Shown piece after piece: positions 8,400 through 17,400 of a DNA stretch of 64,000 bases (the first letter of the stretch is position 1; each line of letters begins with the position of its first letter). Where the stretch lies: NCBI GenBank assembly GCA_035302145.1, contig DATGSX010000096.1:45378-109377 (forward strand), read 5' to 3'. The notes beneath the pieces are model-generated. The model saw only the letters and a list, made by a program, of their open reading frames with translations. It searched no databases and was not told where the DNA came from. Position numbers and translations under genes: made by a program. Source of the DNA: JAJYTI01 sp035302145 (GTDB lineage Bacteria > Bacteroidota > Bacteroidia > Flavobacteriales > Flavobacteriaceae).

Positions 8400-8606
8400 T
8401 TACAGGTAATAAGCTGTAAAGTCTGAAACCGCTCCGTTTTCTTCGATTATACAATTTGCAACCTTGCAAGGCGTTGCTCCGACCTGGTGCATGAAGTAAA
8501 GAACATCATTCTCCCAATACAAATGAGAATAACCTTTTTGCGTTAGTAATTCTTTTACGGCTTGTGTAAATTCCGTACTTTTGTCATTGATGTTTATCGC
8601 GTCCAT
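8400..8606 (-). CDS. Hypothetical phage protein (68 aa)
   Basis: 68-aa acidic protein with two cysteines (CKVANC). No family recognised. Leftward, upstream of the radC-like gene, and presumably in the same transcript. Confidence 0.5.
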   Translation of the reverse strand: MDAININDKSTEFTQAVKELLTQKGYSHLYWENDVLYFMHQVGATPCKVANCIIEENGAVSDFTAYYL

Positions 8607-8626
8607 GTGATAAATGTTTTTAAGTT

Positions 8627-8650
8627 AAGGAGGTGTTCGCGCACCTCCTT
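8627..8650. terminator. Hairpin AAGGAGGTG/CACCTCCTT
   Basis: Perfect 9-bp stem around TTCGCG followed on the plus strand by TTATT. It lies just upstream of the leftward 68-aa gene, so it could be a roadblock to antisense transcription or part of that gene's leader. Confidence 0.45.
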
Positions 8651-8995
8651 TTATTGTTATTGGGTTGGGCTCTTCCCTTCCCTTTATGTATCATAAAGAT
8701 ACAAAAACCTATACAAAAAGCCTAACATATTAAGCATTCAGAAGCCCCCGAAACATTGACTTTTAAAGGCTTTACGTCATTTATAACACTGCATACGTTT
8801 TAAATAAACTACTTTCTTTTCAAAAAAAATTTTACACAAAAACTTTAAAATTTACAAGATGTCGCCCTACAGTCTTTATAATAAACTTAGTTATTTAGAA
8901 TCATTATAAAATACACGTCTTCCATTTATAAAAGCAGCTTTTTGACCTACTTATTTAAATCCGCAAAAACCTAAACCCTTGATTTCCAACAAACA

Positions 8996-9026
8996 AACCT
9001 AACCGCAAATAAATTGCGGTTAGGTT
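8996..9026. other. Strong 13-bp hairpin, terminator-like
   Basis: AACCTAACCGCAA pairs perfectly with TTGCGGTTAGGTT around ATAAA, followed by GTTTGTTG. The short T tract makes it a plausible but not ideal intrinsic terminator ahead of the late operon. Confidence 0.5.
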
Positions 9027-9117
9027 GTTTGTTGCCGAGCCGAGCCCGCTGACTTCCTTAAGTGTTGGAACACGCCCAAAGATTTTTAGATATGTGGCAC
9101 GCCAACAGGTTTATGCT

Positions 9118-9140
9118 TTTCGCATGTAACAGACTAAAAC
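9118..9140 (+). promoter_or_regulatory. 23-nt phage motif, copy 1
   Basis: TTTCGCATGTAACAGACTAA, continuing AAC, lies 24 bp before the first gene of the portal operon. A copy with one mismatch is at 14402-14424 before the tape measure gene. Candidate late-gene promoter or regulator-binding element. Confidence 0.5.
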
Positions 9141-9164
9141 GCAACAAGTAACTAGATTGCCTAT

Positions 9165-9449
9165 ATGAAAACAAGAGTGCTATATAGAACAGTAGGCAAA
9201 CTACATAGGCTAAGCAAGCAGGGCATTCCGTTCGATATAACTTTTGCTAGTTACAACGAAACAGATGGTACTAGCAACGGGATAGTAACAAAGAAAAAGG
9301 TTATGCTTCGTACTGGATTGTCCAACAGGAAGTATAAAAAAGGTCGTGTTCTAATAGGTTACAAAGAGTATAAGACAGGCAACAACGGATGGTTTTACCT
9401 TCCACTATTGCTTAAAGTAAATAACAAACCAATCTATAAAGATGATTGA
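9165..9449 (+). CDS. Hypothetical basic phage protein (94 aa)
   Basis: 94-aa basic protein overlapping the portal-like gene by 8 bp, first gene of the late operon. No motif recognised. Confidence 0.55.
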   Translation: MKTRVLYRTVGKLHRLSKQGIPFDITFASYNETDGTSNGIVTKKKVMLRTGLSNRKYKKGRVLIGYKEYKTGNNGWFYLPLLLKVNNKPIYKDD

Positions 9450-10764
9450 ATACATTACAGACACCAGCGGAATTATTCAAGCAGACAACGTAAGTGTAAC
9501 GTTCTCTGAAAATAAAAACCCACGAGATCTACAAACGCTTAATGTTTCTCCTTTCAATTGGGCAGACATTCAGCCAGCAGGCGACTTCACTATCTTACCA
9601 TATGGATCTGCAAACAATCTTCCTGTAGAAGTCAGAGATATTATCCATGCGAATTATATCGCACCAGGCATACTACAGAAAAAAACACAGCTACTATGGG
9701 GACAAGGTCCAAGGCTATACAAAGAGATAGTTAAAGAAGGAGAGCTCATACGCGAATGGGTAAGCGATAGAGTGATAGAAGATTGGTTAACAGATATCAA
9801 TGCTGAGGATTACCTGCTAAAGAGTAGCGTGGACTACCAGCACCTAGAAGGCACTTGCACTAAGCTAAAGTTAAATAGAGGTTACAGAATAAAAGGGTTC
9901 GTTACAGAGATAGAACACAGTTCTTTCAAATACACGAACTTGGCTAAGAAGAAGGGAGACGATAAGCCATCGCACATGGTAGTTCGAAAAGGAGCTAAAT
10001 GGAAAGCTTATCCAATGTTCGACCATCGCAATCCATTCAAGCATGGCACTACTATGTTGTATAGTAACCTGCCTAGTTTCTGTAGCGACTACTACACTAT
10101 CCCGTCCTTGTACGGGTCACTTGAATGGCTAAAACGTTCTACTGCTATTCCTGTTATACTGGAAGCGTTATCACGCAACTCAATTAATATTAAGTATCAC
10201 ATTATATCCCCAGCGTATTTCTGGGAAACTAAACGTGAAGAATTAGAGGATGAATGTATTAAAAAGGGGAAGCCTTATAAGGAGTCCATGCTTATTGAAT
10301 TCCGTACCGAATATCTGGAGAAGGTTGCCAATGCATTATCTGATGCTCAGAACACAGGTAAATTCTGGCATTCGGTAAAAACTTTAGAAGTGCAAGGCCA
10401 AAACATACTAGAGCATGGTTGGGAGATTAAACCAATTAAACAAGATGTACGTGAGTTTGTGCGGTCGCAAATTGATATAAGTAAACGAGCAGATGAGGCA
10501 CTTGCTGCAGGTGTTGGCTTGCATGGTGCGCTAGGTAATATTAATGTAGCAGGTAAGGCCGACAGTGGGTCTGAACAATTATATGCACTTAAGAACTATT
10601 TGCAGACTGGTATAGCAATACCAGAAATGATAGTAACCAAAGCAATCAACTTAGCAATCAAAGCCAATTGGCCTGAGAAAGATTTAAAGCTTGGCTTCTA
10701 TCATTACAAACCACAGGCAGAAAAAAATATACATTCAGGTAACCGTATTAAAGAAAATATATAA
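9442..10764 (+). CDS. Portal-like phage structural protein
   Basis: 440 aa. The N-terminal region (LPYGSANNLPVEVRDII near residue 50) followed by a LLWGQGPRLY segment resembles portal proteins of Bacteroidota phages and prophages, and size, isoelectric composition and position first in the structural block agree. A portal forms the dodecameric ring through which the terminase packages DNA. It overlaps its neighbours by 8 bp and 1 bp. I cannot exclude another head-vertex protein. Confidence 0.5.
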   Translation: MIEYITDTSGIIQADNVSVTFSENKNPRDLQTLNVSPFNWADIQPAGDFTILPYGSANNLPVEVRDIIHANYIAPGILQKKTQLLWGQGPRLYKEIVKEGELIREWVSDRVIEDWLTDINAEDYLLKSSVDYQHLEGTCTKLKLNRGYRIKGFVTEIEHSSFKYTNLAKKKGDDKPSHMVVRKGAKWKAYPMFDHRNPFKHGTTMLYSNLPSFCSDYYTIPSLYGSLEWLKRSTAIPVILEALSRNSINIKYHIISPAYFWETKREELEDECIKKGKPYKESMLIEFRTEYLEKVANALSDAQNTGKFWHSVKTLEVQGQNILEHGWEIKPIKQDVREFVRSQIDISKRADEALAAGVGLHGALGNINVAGKADSGSEQLYALKNYLQTGIAIPEMIVTKAINLAIKANWPEKDLKLGFYHYKPQAEKNIHSGNRIKENI

Positions 10765-11627
10765 TGTTCACAGAAGAAAACTTTGGACAAGATTTTAAAG
10801 AGGTGTTGGGTTTTACCCATGCCGATTTGTCCTACACTAGACTACACCCTGATCTTATTGGCTCTCGAAATTATATATACGATATAATTAGTAAGACAGT
10901 ATACAATGCTATTATAAGCGATGAGGACGATACTGATATCCAGCATACCCTTAAGTATGCGTTATACATAGAAGCATACAGAAGGCACGCTCCAACTAGC
11001 AACCTAGCACATACCAATGATGGCAGAAGGATGCTAAGCGATGAGCGTTACAAAACTCCGTTCGAGTGGATGCTAGATAAAGACGATGAGAACCTACAGA
11101 TACGAGCCGATGAATCAATCAGCACATTATTACAAGCATTAGAAGAGAAACAGTATTGGAAAGAATCTGATATATACAATGAGTTTACTTCTATACACGT
11201 AAACACAATAGAGAAGTTCTCGGCCGTCTACCCTATCCAGTCTAGGCTTTTGTTTCTTAGATTACGACCATACCTAAAGGAATGCGAAACACGTCATATA
11301 AACTCCAGGTTAGAAAAACCACTAGAGGATTATGACAACAAAGATTTACTTAGCGAAATTATTACAGAGGCCTGTGTGTTCTATGCCATAAGCAAAGGTG
11401 CTACCCGTTTGCGTGCTACCTTATTCAGAGAAGGCTTTCAAATTGAAGAAACTAACCACGGAAAATCCAAAAGAGCACCATCAAACAATGCACCAGAGCA
11501 ATTGGCACAACTCTACATGCAAGACTCCTTAAAGAGCCTAAGAGAATTGGAAATGCATGTAGGCACAAACGATACAGAGGAAATTAAATTCACATTCAAT
11601 ACTAATTCAAAATTTGTTGATTCTTAA
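10764..11627 (+). CDS. Putative head-tail adaptor (DUF6712-like)
   Basis: 287 aa, helical, sharing one base with the upstream and downstream genes (ATG/TAA coupling). Its position right after the portal and its size fit the DUF6712-type proteins common at this place in Bacteroidota phages; the family name is from memory of gene order, not from a search. Probable connector component. Confidence 0.45.
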   Translation: MFTEENFGQDFKEVLGFTHADLSYTRLHPDLIGSRNYIYDIISKTVYNAIISDEDDTDIQHTLKYALYIEAYRRHAPTSNLAHTNDGRRMLSDERYKTPFEWMLDKDDENLQIRADESISTLLQALEEKQYWKESDIYNEFTSIHVNTIEKFSAVYPIQSRLLFLRLRPYLKECETRHINSRLEKPLEDYDNKDLLSEIITEACVFYAISKGATRLRATLFREGFQIEETNHGKSKRAPSNNAPEQLAQLYMQDSLKSLRELEMHVGTNDTEEIKFTFNTNSKFVDS

Positions 11628-12520
11628 TGCACACCATAAAAACACATAAGCACACTTACTTTCTACCGGCTAGCATAGATCAGTTTACAAAGAAGCAGTT
11701 CATTATACTTTGCGAGCTACTTCATAAACTGGATCATGGTGCTATTAACTTTGTGCAATTTAAATTCCTACTAGCAGTACGACTATTAGGAATTAAGAAG
11801 AGATCAATCAAAACAGAAGAACAACGCGAGGTAATAATGAACATTAGCAATGTGTTCGATTCACTATTCACAGAGAACAGCAATCAGTTCAGACTAAACA
11901 CCTATATGGAAACAAACTTAGTGCAAACTGTATGGGGTTTGTTCCGAAAATATCACGGACCATACGATGGATTCTCAAACATAACCTTTGGCGAATTTGT
12001 AAAAGGACTAGACAAGTTTTACCACTGCACCACCGAAGCATCTATCGAGAATCTATCGGCATTACTTGCTGTGTTTTATAGAAAAAAGGAATTCAAATAC
12101 TGGTTTAGAAGCACAAGGAAATTAAGAGAGAACGGAATAGATGTGCGAAGCGATAAAACCATTAGCATTCGAGCAAGAAAGTATATATCACCAGGTGCCT
12201 TATTCGGATTCTTCTTTTACTTCCGTTCTTTCCACGAACAACTATCCAACAGCGTGATGATAGTAGAAGGTAGTGAGATAGATCTATCCATTCTATTCAA
12301 CGACAATCAGCCAGCTAGCAATACATTAAAAAGCGACATACCAGGCTTAGGCATGCTAGGAATAGCCTTCCATATTGCAAACCAAGGCGGGCTTGGCGAC
12401 TTAGAGAATGTGAACAGCAGACCAATGTGGGAAGTGTTGTTATATCTATACAACCTAAAGAAAGCAGAACTTGACGAGGCCAAGGCACAAGAAAAATCAA
12501 ACAGCAATGAGAAAAAATAA
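11627..12520 (+). CDS. Hypothetical phage structural protein (297 aa)
   Basis: 297-aa mostly helical protein with a lysine-rich C-terminus. It starts at the last base of the previous gene and overlaps the next by 14 bp. No domain recognised; a head-completion or tail-assembly role is likely only from synteny. Confidence 0.55.
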   Translation: MHTIKTHKHTYFLPASIDQFTKKQFIILCELLHKLDHGAINFVQFKFLLAVRLLGIKKRSIKTEEQREVIMNISNVFDSLFTENSNQFRLNTYMETNLVQTVWGLFRKYHGPYDGFSNITFGEFVKGLDKFYHCTTEASIENLSALLAVFYRKKEFKYWFRSTRKLRENGIDVRSDKTISIRARKYISPGALFGFFFYFRSFHEQLSNSVMIVEGSEIDLSILFNDNQPASNTLKSDIPGLGMLGIAFHIANQGGLGDLENVNSRPMWEVLLYLYNLKKAELDEAKAQEKSNSNEKK

Positions 12521-12962
12521 AATAAACGATCTCCGACAATTAGTCTCGCACATACAAACACTTGTGCAAGAAATAAAAACTACTGATGTAGTAGTAGACG
12601 AATCACAACTAAACAGGAATCTAGATAAAATAAGAGTGCAAGATAATTACATTCTTATAGGAGTTATTCCAGAGTACAATAGCAGTGGTAGCCTAGACAA
12701 TGTTAACTGGAACAGTGTAAACGCTATGATAGTGCTACATAAAACAGACAGCTCTGATAATACGCACGATCAATTCCTAGACATGATGAACAACACTCAA
12801 AACATAGCCATCGATGTTATGAACAGCCTGATTACCTTGGCCACAAGTGGCGATTGTAATTTTATAAGCAAAATAAAACCAGGTAGTTTCAGTATGGATC
12901 CAGTCTGGTTAAGATCTGGTTGCAACGGATGGATGATAACCTACATAAACGACGAATACTAA
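12507..12962 (+). CDS. Hypothetical phage structural protein (151 aa)
   Basis: The ATG at 12507 is preferred because it gives the common 14-bp overlap; an upstream alternative would extend it by 12 residues. 151 aa, with a strand-rich C-terminal half ending in WMITYINDEY. Size and place fit a tail-completion or neck protein. Function not recognised. Confidence 0.5.
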   Translation: MRKNKINDLRQLVSHIQTLVQEIKTTDVVVDESQLNRNLDKIRVQDNYILIGVIPEYNSSGSLDNVNWNSVNAMIVLHKTDSSDNTHDQFLDMMNNTQNIAIDVMNSLITLATSGDCNFISKIKPGSFSMDPVWLRSGCNGWMITYINDEY

Positions 12963-12963
12963 C

Positions 12964-13344
12964 ATGAGTTTACTAGACAAACGAAGCGACAACAGCGATT
13001 TCCTTAAACTAGCCTTTACAAAAAAGATACTTAAAGAGGAAGCCAAGAATATAGAATCAAAACAAACCCAAGTAATGGCTAAGAATCGTTTTGAATCTGC
13101 TGGTTGGTATGCTTTCCGCGAATACAGCGCCAACGATACTACACTACGCTACACACATACACCAGAGCACAGGTTTATAGACATGAAGAGTAGGAAAACA
13201 AAGAAGGATGGAAAGAAAAAAAAGAAGCACTACCCTATTCATAACCGAATTTTGTTCGGCCACATGAACAACATTATTCGCAGATTGCAATTTGAGTACA
13301 CCGATGGCATTAAAAAACAACTGCGGAATGAGTATAAAATATAG
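12964..13344 (+). CDS. Hypothetical lysine-rich phage protein (126 aa)
   Basis: 126 aa with a long basic stretch near residue 75-90. Begins 1 bp after the previous stop. The basic loop could contact DNA or be a virion assembly element; no family recognised. Confidence 0.5.
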   Translation: MSLLDKRSDNSDFLKLAFTKKILKEEAKNIESKQTQVMAKNRFESAGWYAFREYSANDTTLRYTHTPEHRFIDMKSRKTKKDGKKKKKHYPIHNRILFGHMNNIIRRLQFEYTDGIKKQLRNEYKI

Positions 13345-13348
13345 GGTA

Positions 13349-13474
13349 ATGAGAAAACTATCCCGTCCTATCCCACCAAACAATCTAAGAGTAAAGCAAA
13401 ATCATTCACTCGTAGTATTATTGATGTTTATGTTTATTGTCTTTGTACTAACAACAGCAATAGGCTGTAAGTAA
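13349..13474 (+). CDS. Small membrane protein (41 aa)
   Basis: ATG at 13349, four bases after the upstream stop. The 41-aa product has a basic N-terminus and one hydrophobic segment, LVVLLMFMFIVFVLTTAIGC. It could be a single-pass membrane protein or short lipoprotein-like peptide. A holin-like or superinfection-exclusion role is possible but unsupported. Confidence 0.45.
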   Translation: MRKLSRPIPPNNLRVKQNHSLVVLLMFMFIVFVLTTAIGCK

Positions 13475-13481
13475 TCATAAT

Positions 13482-13512
13482 AGGTTTATAGTAAAATAAA
13501 TTATTATATTTG
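13482..13512 (+). promoter_or_regulatory. Candidate promoter of the 13536 gene
   Basis: TATATTTG at 13505-13512 matches the Bacteroidota -7 box TAnnTTTG; the -33 region has only GTTT. It lies 23 bp before the ATG at 13536. Confidence 0.5.
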
Positions 13513-13535
13513 ATTTAACTTAAAAACCTTTAAAC

Positions 13536-14051
13536 ATGCTCTGGATAATTTTAATAGCTGTAGTTATATTTATTTTTATTGTTGTTGCTAAAAATGAAAA
13601 GGAAACTAAAGAAAGTAATAAGAAGCTCATCAATGCTGGATATAACTTAAATAATAAAGTTGACACAGGTAAATACATTGCTGGCCATCCAACAATAGAC
13701 GATTCTATTACTATAAGTTGTATTGTTGCAAAAGAATCAAAGTTATTTATTTTAAACGAAGTAGCTTCTCATTCTACCAGGATTCAAGGATCTATAGAGA
13801 AATCATATATAAACAATATTTTGGTTGAAGACCAAACAACAATAGAAAGGAGAGTAACAGTTGGGAGAATGTTATTAACTGGACTCTTTGCTTTTGCTTT
13901 AAAAAAGAAAACTAAAAACGAATTAGCTTATTTAGTTATAGAATGGAATGACGGTAAATTTGAACATGAAACAATATTTGAGTTTGAAGGTAAGGATTCA
14001 GTTATAAAAGCAAATAAAGCTAGAAATACATTAATAAAAATAGTAAAGTAA
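13536..14051 (+). CDS. Membrane-anchored moron-like protein (171 aa)
   Basis: 171 aa beginning with a strongly hydrophobic segment (residues 1-20), then a lysine-rich linker and a soluble domain with a second hydrophobic patch near residue 115. It has its own promoter-like sequence and is followed by the next promoter, so it appears to be an independent transcription unit inserted into the late operon, as prophage morons are. Possible lysogenic-conversion gene; the activity is unknown. Confidence 0.55.
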   Translation: MLWIILIAVVIFIFIVVAKNEKETKESNKKLINAGYNLNNKVDTGKYIAGHPTIDDSITISCIVAKESKLFILNEVASHSTRIQGSIEKSYINNILVEDQTTIERRVTVGRMLLTGLFAFALKKKTKNELAYLVIEWNDGKFEHETIFEFEGKDSVIKANKARNTLIKIVK

Positions 14052-14106
14052 AAACATAATCCATAAAGTCCATTTTTAATCCTATGAGTATTCATGCTTA
14101 TAGGAT

Positions 14107-14137
14107 TTTTTATATCCAATATACATCTCTATATTTG
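14107..14137 (+). promoter_or_regulatory. Candidate promoter of the pseudoknot RNA
   Basis: TATATTTG at 14130-14137 is a perfect TAnnTTTG box; a TTTT lies 19 bp upstream at the -33 position. Predicted start is around 14142-14145, at the first base-paired segment of the RNA. Confidence 0.5.
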
Positions 14138-14141
14138 TATC

Positions 14142-14233
14142 GACCAACATTTTTAATACTGATGAACACCTTGTAGGAGGAGTGCAGGTGCAAGTCCTGC
14201 CGTCAGTATTACTGTTGGTCAACCACCTCCTAC
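14142..14233 (+). ncRNA. Candidate structured RNA with H-type pseudoknot
   Basis: Directly visible pairings: GACCAACA (14142-14149) with TGTTGGTC (14213-14220); AATACTGA (14155-14162) with TCAGTATT (14203-14210); an inner hairpin GCAGG-TGCAAGT-CCTGC (14184-14200); and GTAGGAGG (14173-14180) with CCTCCTAC (14226-14233), which crosses the outer stem and makes a pseudoknot. The inner hairpin resembles a tRNA T-arm, but no anticodon or D arm exists. It may be an independent small RNA or the structured leader of the ORF at 14240. Confidence 0.55.
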
Positions 14234-14239
14234 TTTATT

Positions 14240-14401
14240 ATGGCCAACAGATATAGAAACACTTCCGAAATCTACATTAACGATCTATTCTCTGTAGAAG
14301 AACATTCTCTCTGGACACGTCACAAAAACACTATGCGTCTAGTAGACGATGATCAGTATATAACACATCCTTACCACCCTACCTTATTTACACTACCCTA
14401 G
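14240..14401 (+). CDS. Small phage protein downstream of the pseudoknot RNA (53 aa)
   Basis: ATG 14240 lies six bases after the last paired base of the RNA structure and TAG at 14399 closes 53 codons. The peptide is polar, with histidines and prolines in the C-terminal third (THPYHPTLFTLP). No family recognised. If translated, its start would be directly affected by the folding of the upstream pseudoknot. Confidence 0.45.
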   Translation: MANRYRNTSEIYINDLFSVEEHSLWTRHKNTMRLVDDDQYITHPYHPTLFTLP

Positions 14402-14424
14402 TTTCGCATGTAACAGAATAAAAC
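14402..14424 (+). promoter_or_regulatory. 23-nt phage motif, copy 2
   Basis: TTTCGCATGTAACAGAATAA, continuing AAC, has one mismatch to the copy at 9118-9140. It begins at the stop codon of the 53-aa ORF and precedes the tape measure gene by 40 bp. Confidence 0.5.
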
Positions 14425-14464
14425 ATAGCTTCTATCTATCATTACAATAGTAATCCCTACTGTA

Positions 14465-17400
14465 ATGAGAAAAATTAGAAGTGAAGAAATAAGGTTTGAC
14501 GTTGTCGTTAATGGAAACAAAGCGCAGCGAGAACTATATAACCTAGAAAAAGCTAATCGCGGACTTACCGAAGAAACAAAAGAGCTTCGCAGGGAAAAGG
14601 TGCGTTTAGAAAGAGCTGGAAAAAAAGAATCGGCCGACTACAAACAGACTACTAAACTCTTACGAGAGAAAAACGCTACAATAAGACAAAACAGGTCTAG
14701 AATGCAAGAACTCCAAAAGGAAATTGGAGTTACCGGGCTTACTATGGGCCAACTTCAAAGCCGTGCAAGAGCATTGAGGTTGCAATTGCGAAACATGGTG
14801 CCTGGAAGCAAACAATATATAAAGCTTGAAGGGGAGCTGAAAAAAGTAAACACACGTTTGCGCGAGCTCAGAATGAATGCTAGACATACAGAAGGTGCTT
14901 TTTCTCGATTAGCTCAAGGTTTCAACAAGTATAGTACACTTATTCTGTCACTTACAGCAGGAATGACAGGAGTTATATTTTCATTACAAAGATTTATAGA
15001 CTTCAACAATAAAATATCCGATGCACAAGCAGATGTAATTAAGACTACTTCTATGACACGAAAAGAAGTAGACGAGTTAACTAAGTCCTTCTCTAACCTC
15101 AATACTCGCACCTCACAAATGGATCTTCTTGTAATTGCTAAAGAAGGTGGCCGATTAGGATTAGCCAAAGAAGAAATAGGCGAATTTGTTGAGTATGTAA
15201 ATATTGCAACAATAGCATTGGCAGATGGCTTCACAGGCGGTGTCGAAGAAGTTGCGCCAGTACTAGGAAAGCTGAAGTTCTTATTCGAAGAAACAAAAGA
15301 CCAAGGAGTCGCAGAAGCTTATAGCGGTATAGGATCTGCTTTAAATGAATTAGCAAAAAACGGTATTTCAACAGAAAAAAATATTGCAGCATTTGCTACA
15401 CGTACTGGTGCATTGCCAGAGGCATTAAAGCCATCAGCTTCAGCAGCGTTGGCATTAGGTGCGGGATTTGAGGAAGCAGGAATTAAAGCGGAGGTAGGTT
15501 CTAGAGCTTGGGGAATTGTTTTACGCCAAGCAACTACCAACACAGAGAAGTTTGCCGAAGTAATGGGATGGACAAACGAAGAAGTTCAAAATCTATTGAA
15601 TGAGGACCCAACTGAATTCATGCTTCAATTCGGAGAAAGTCTTAAAGGTGCAAGTGCAACCGAGATTGGAGAAATATTCAAATATCTTGGAGTAAATGCT
15701 GACGCTGCTACAAAATCTATAGGTGCATTAAGTGCTAATACAGATAGGTTTAGAAAATTAATGGACATTTCTAAAGTTGGTATGGAAGAAGCAACCAGTA
15801 TGTTAGATGAATATGAAATTAAAAACAACAACCTCGCTGCAACCTACGAAAAAATAGCAAAATGGATGAGAGGTATATTCTTATCAGATACATTAGTTAC
15901 TTGGCTTGAAGATAGTGTTAACTGGTTTGCTAAGTTTATTGGTGCTGCAGAAGATGCAGACGGAAGAGTTACTCGTTTTAGAAGAACTCTTGTATTATTC
16001 ATTAAAATTTTAGCTGTTGCAATAGCAACAGTAGCTAGCTATAATGCAGGATTACGACTTACTGCATTATTCACCAATAACGCTTACCGTTCTACGCGTG
16101 CCTATATAGCTGTTAAAAAAGCGCTAGTAATAACCCAGCGACTTGTGAACTCTAGCCTATTATTAGGAAGAGCTGCGTTCTATGCACTTACAGGGCAAAT
16201 TACTCGCGCTCGCGCTGCAATGGTGCTTTTCAATCGTACTGCATCAGCCAATCCATTAGGGTTATTGCTAGCAGGAATTGTAGCAGTTTATACAGCTTTT
16301 AGAATATTTGGTAAGGAAGTAAGTCGAGCAAAACGAATACAGAACGATTTAAATGAAGCTAATATTACAGCCGAAAAGAACGTTGCTTCTAGAACTACAA
16401 TGTTAAAAGCATGGCAGTCAATTGCAGAAGATGTTAATGCAAGCGAAGAAGCACGTATCGGGGCAATTAAAGAAATAAATAAAATTGTTCCTGATTACAA
16501 CAAAAACCTAGACCTTTCAAAAAAGGCAATGGATAAAGGACGAATAGCAATAGATAAATATGTAGCGTCTTTAAAAAAACAAATGCAAGCAGAAGCACTT
16601 AGGGAACTCTTGGTGGAAAAACAGAAAGAAATAAGAGAAGCAGAAGCAAGAGATTCAGACGATATAGCATGGTATAGAAAAGTATTAATTGGACTTACAA
16701 CTCAAGGTCTTTCAACAGAACGAACAGAACAAGTTTTTGAAGAGGTTAAGAATAAAAAAATTAGAGAACTCAATAGCGAGTATGAAGCTTTTCTAAAAGC
16801 TATTGAAGAACTTTATAAAGAAAATCCAGAGCTTATGAGTGGTGGTGATGACGATGATGATTACACACATAGAATAGGTGATCCAGATAAAGCAGAAAGA
16901 GAACTTAAAGCCCTAAACGACAAACTCTACAAAACCCTACAAGACCAACTCGCTAAGGAAAACAAGCTTATAGAAGATTCGCTAGAACAACAACTAGATG
17001 CGTTAAGAATTGCTCATGCCGATAAAATAAAACAACTAAAAGACAACCTTGAAGAAGGCGAAGAGCTTAGCGAAGAGCAGATAGCTATAAACGAAAGTAT
17101 AAACAAACAAATACTTTTATCGGACGAAATATTCCAACGAGATAAAGCAGCAATTCTTCAAAAAGCTATTGCCGATGCCATAAGCGAAGAAGAAAAGGAA
17201 TTCCTACGACAAAAAGGAATACGCGAAACAGCGCATCACGAAGAATTGGCTACACTTGGCAACAACCAAGAAGCACGTAAACGAGCAAAGAAAAAATATC
17301 AGGACGAAGAACTAAAGCGAGAGGAAGAATTCTTGCTCTCTATGTTAGAGAAGTACAAGAATATATTAAACGAATCGGAGTTCAATCAAATGTCATTAGA

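Larger units (their letters stand above)
8607..9164. other. 558-bp intergenic region between leftward and late phage genes
   Basis: No convincing ORF. It holds two strong hairpins (listed separately), an AT-rich middle with several TTTG and TAnnTTTG-like words, and near the right end a copy of the 23-nt motif also found before the tape measure gene. It probably contains the divergent promoters of the leftward module and the late operon. Confidence 0.5.

Noticed and set aside
14142..14233. HDV-like self-cleaving ribozyme or a tRNA
   Set aside because: The crossing stems recall a nested pseudoknot, but the P4 hairpin and the family's short P3/P1.1 arrangement are missing. As a tRNA it lacks D and anticodon arms. 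Left as an unclassified RNA.
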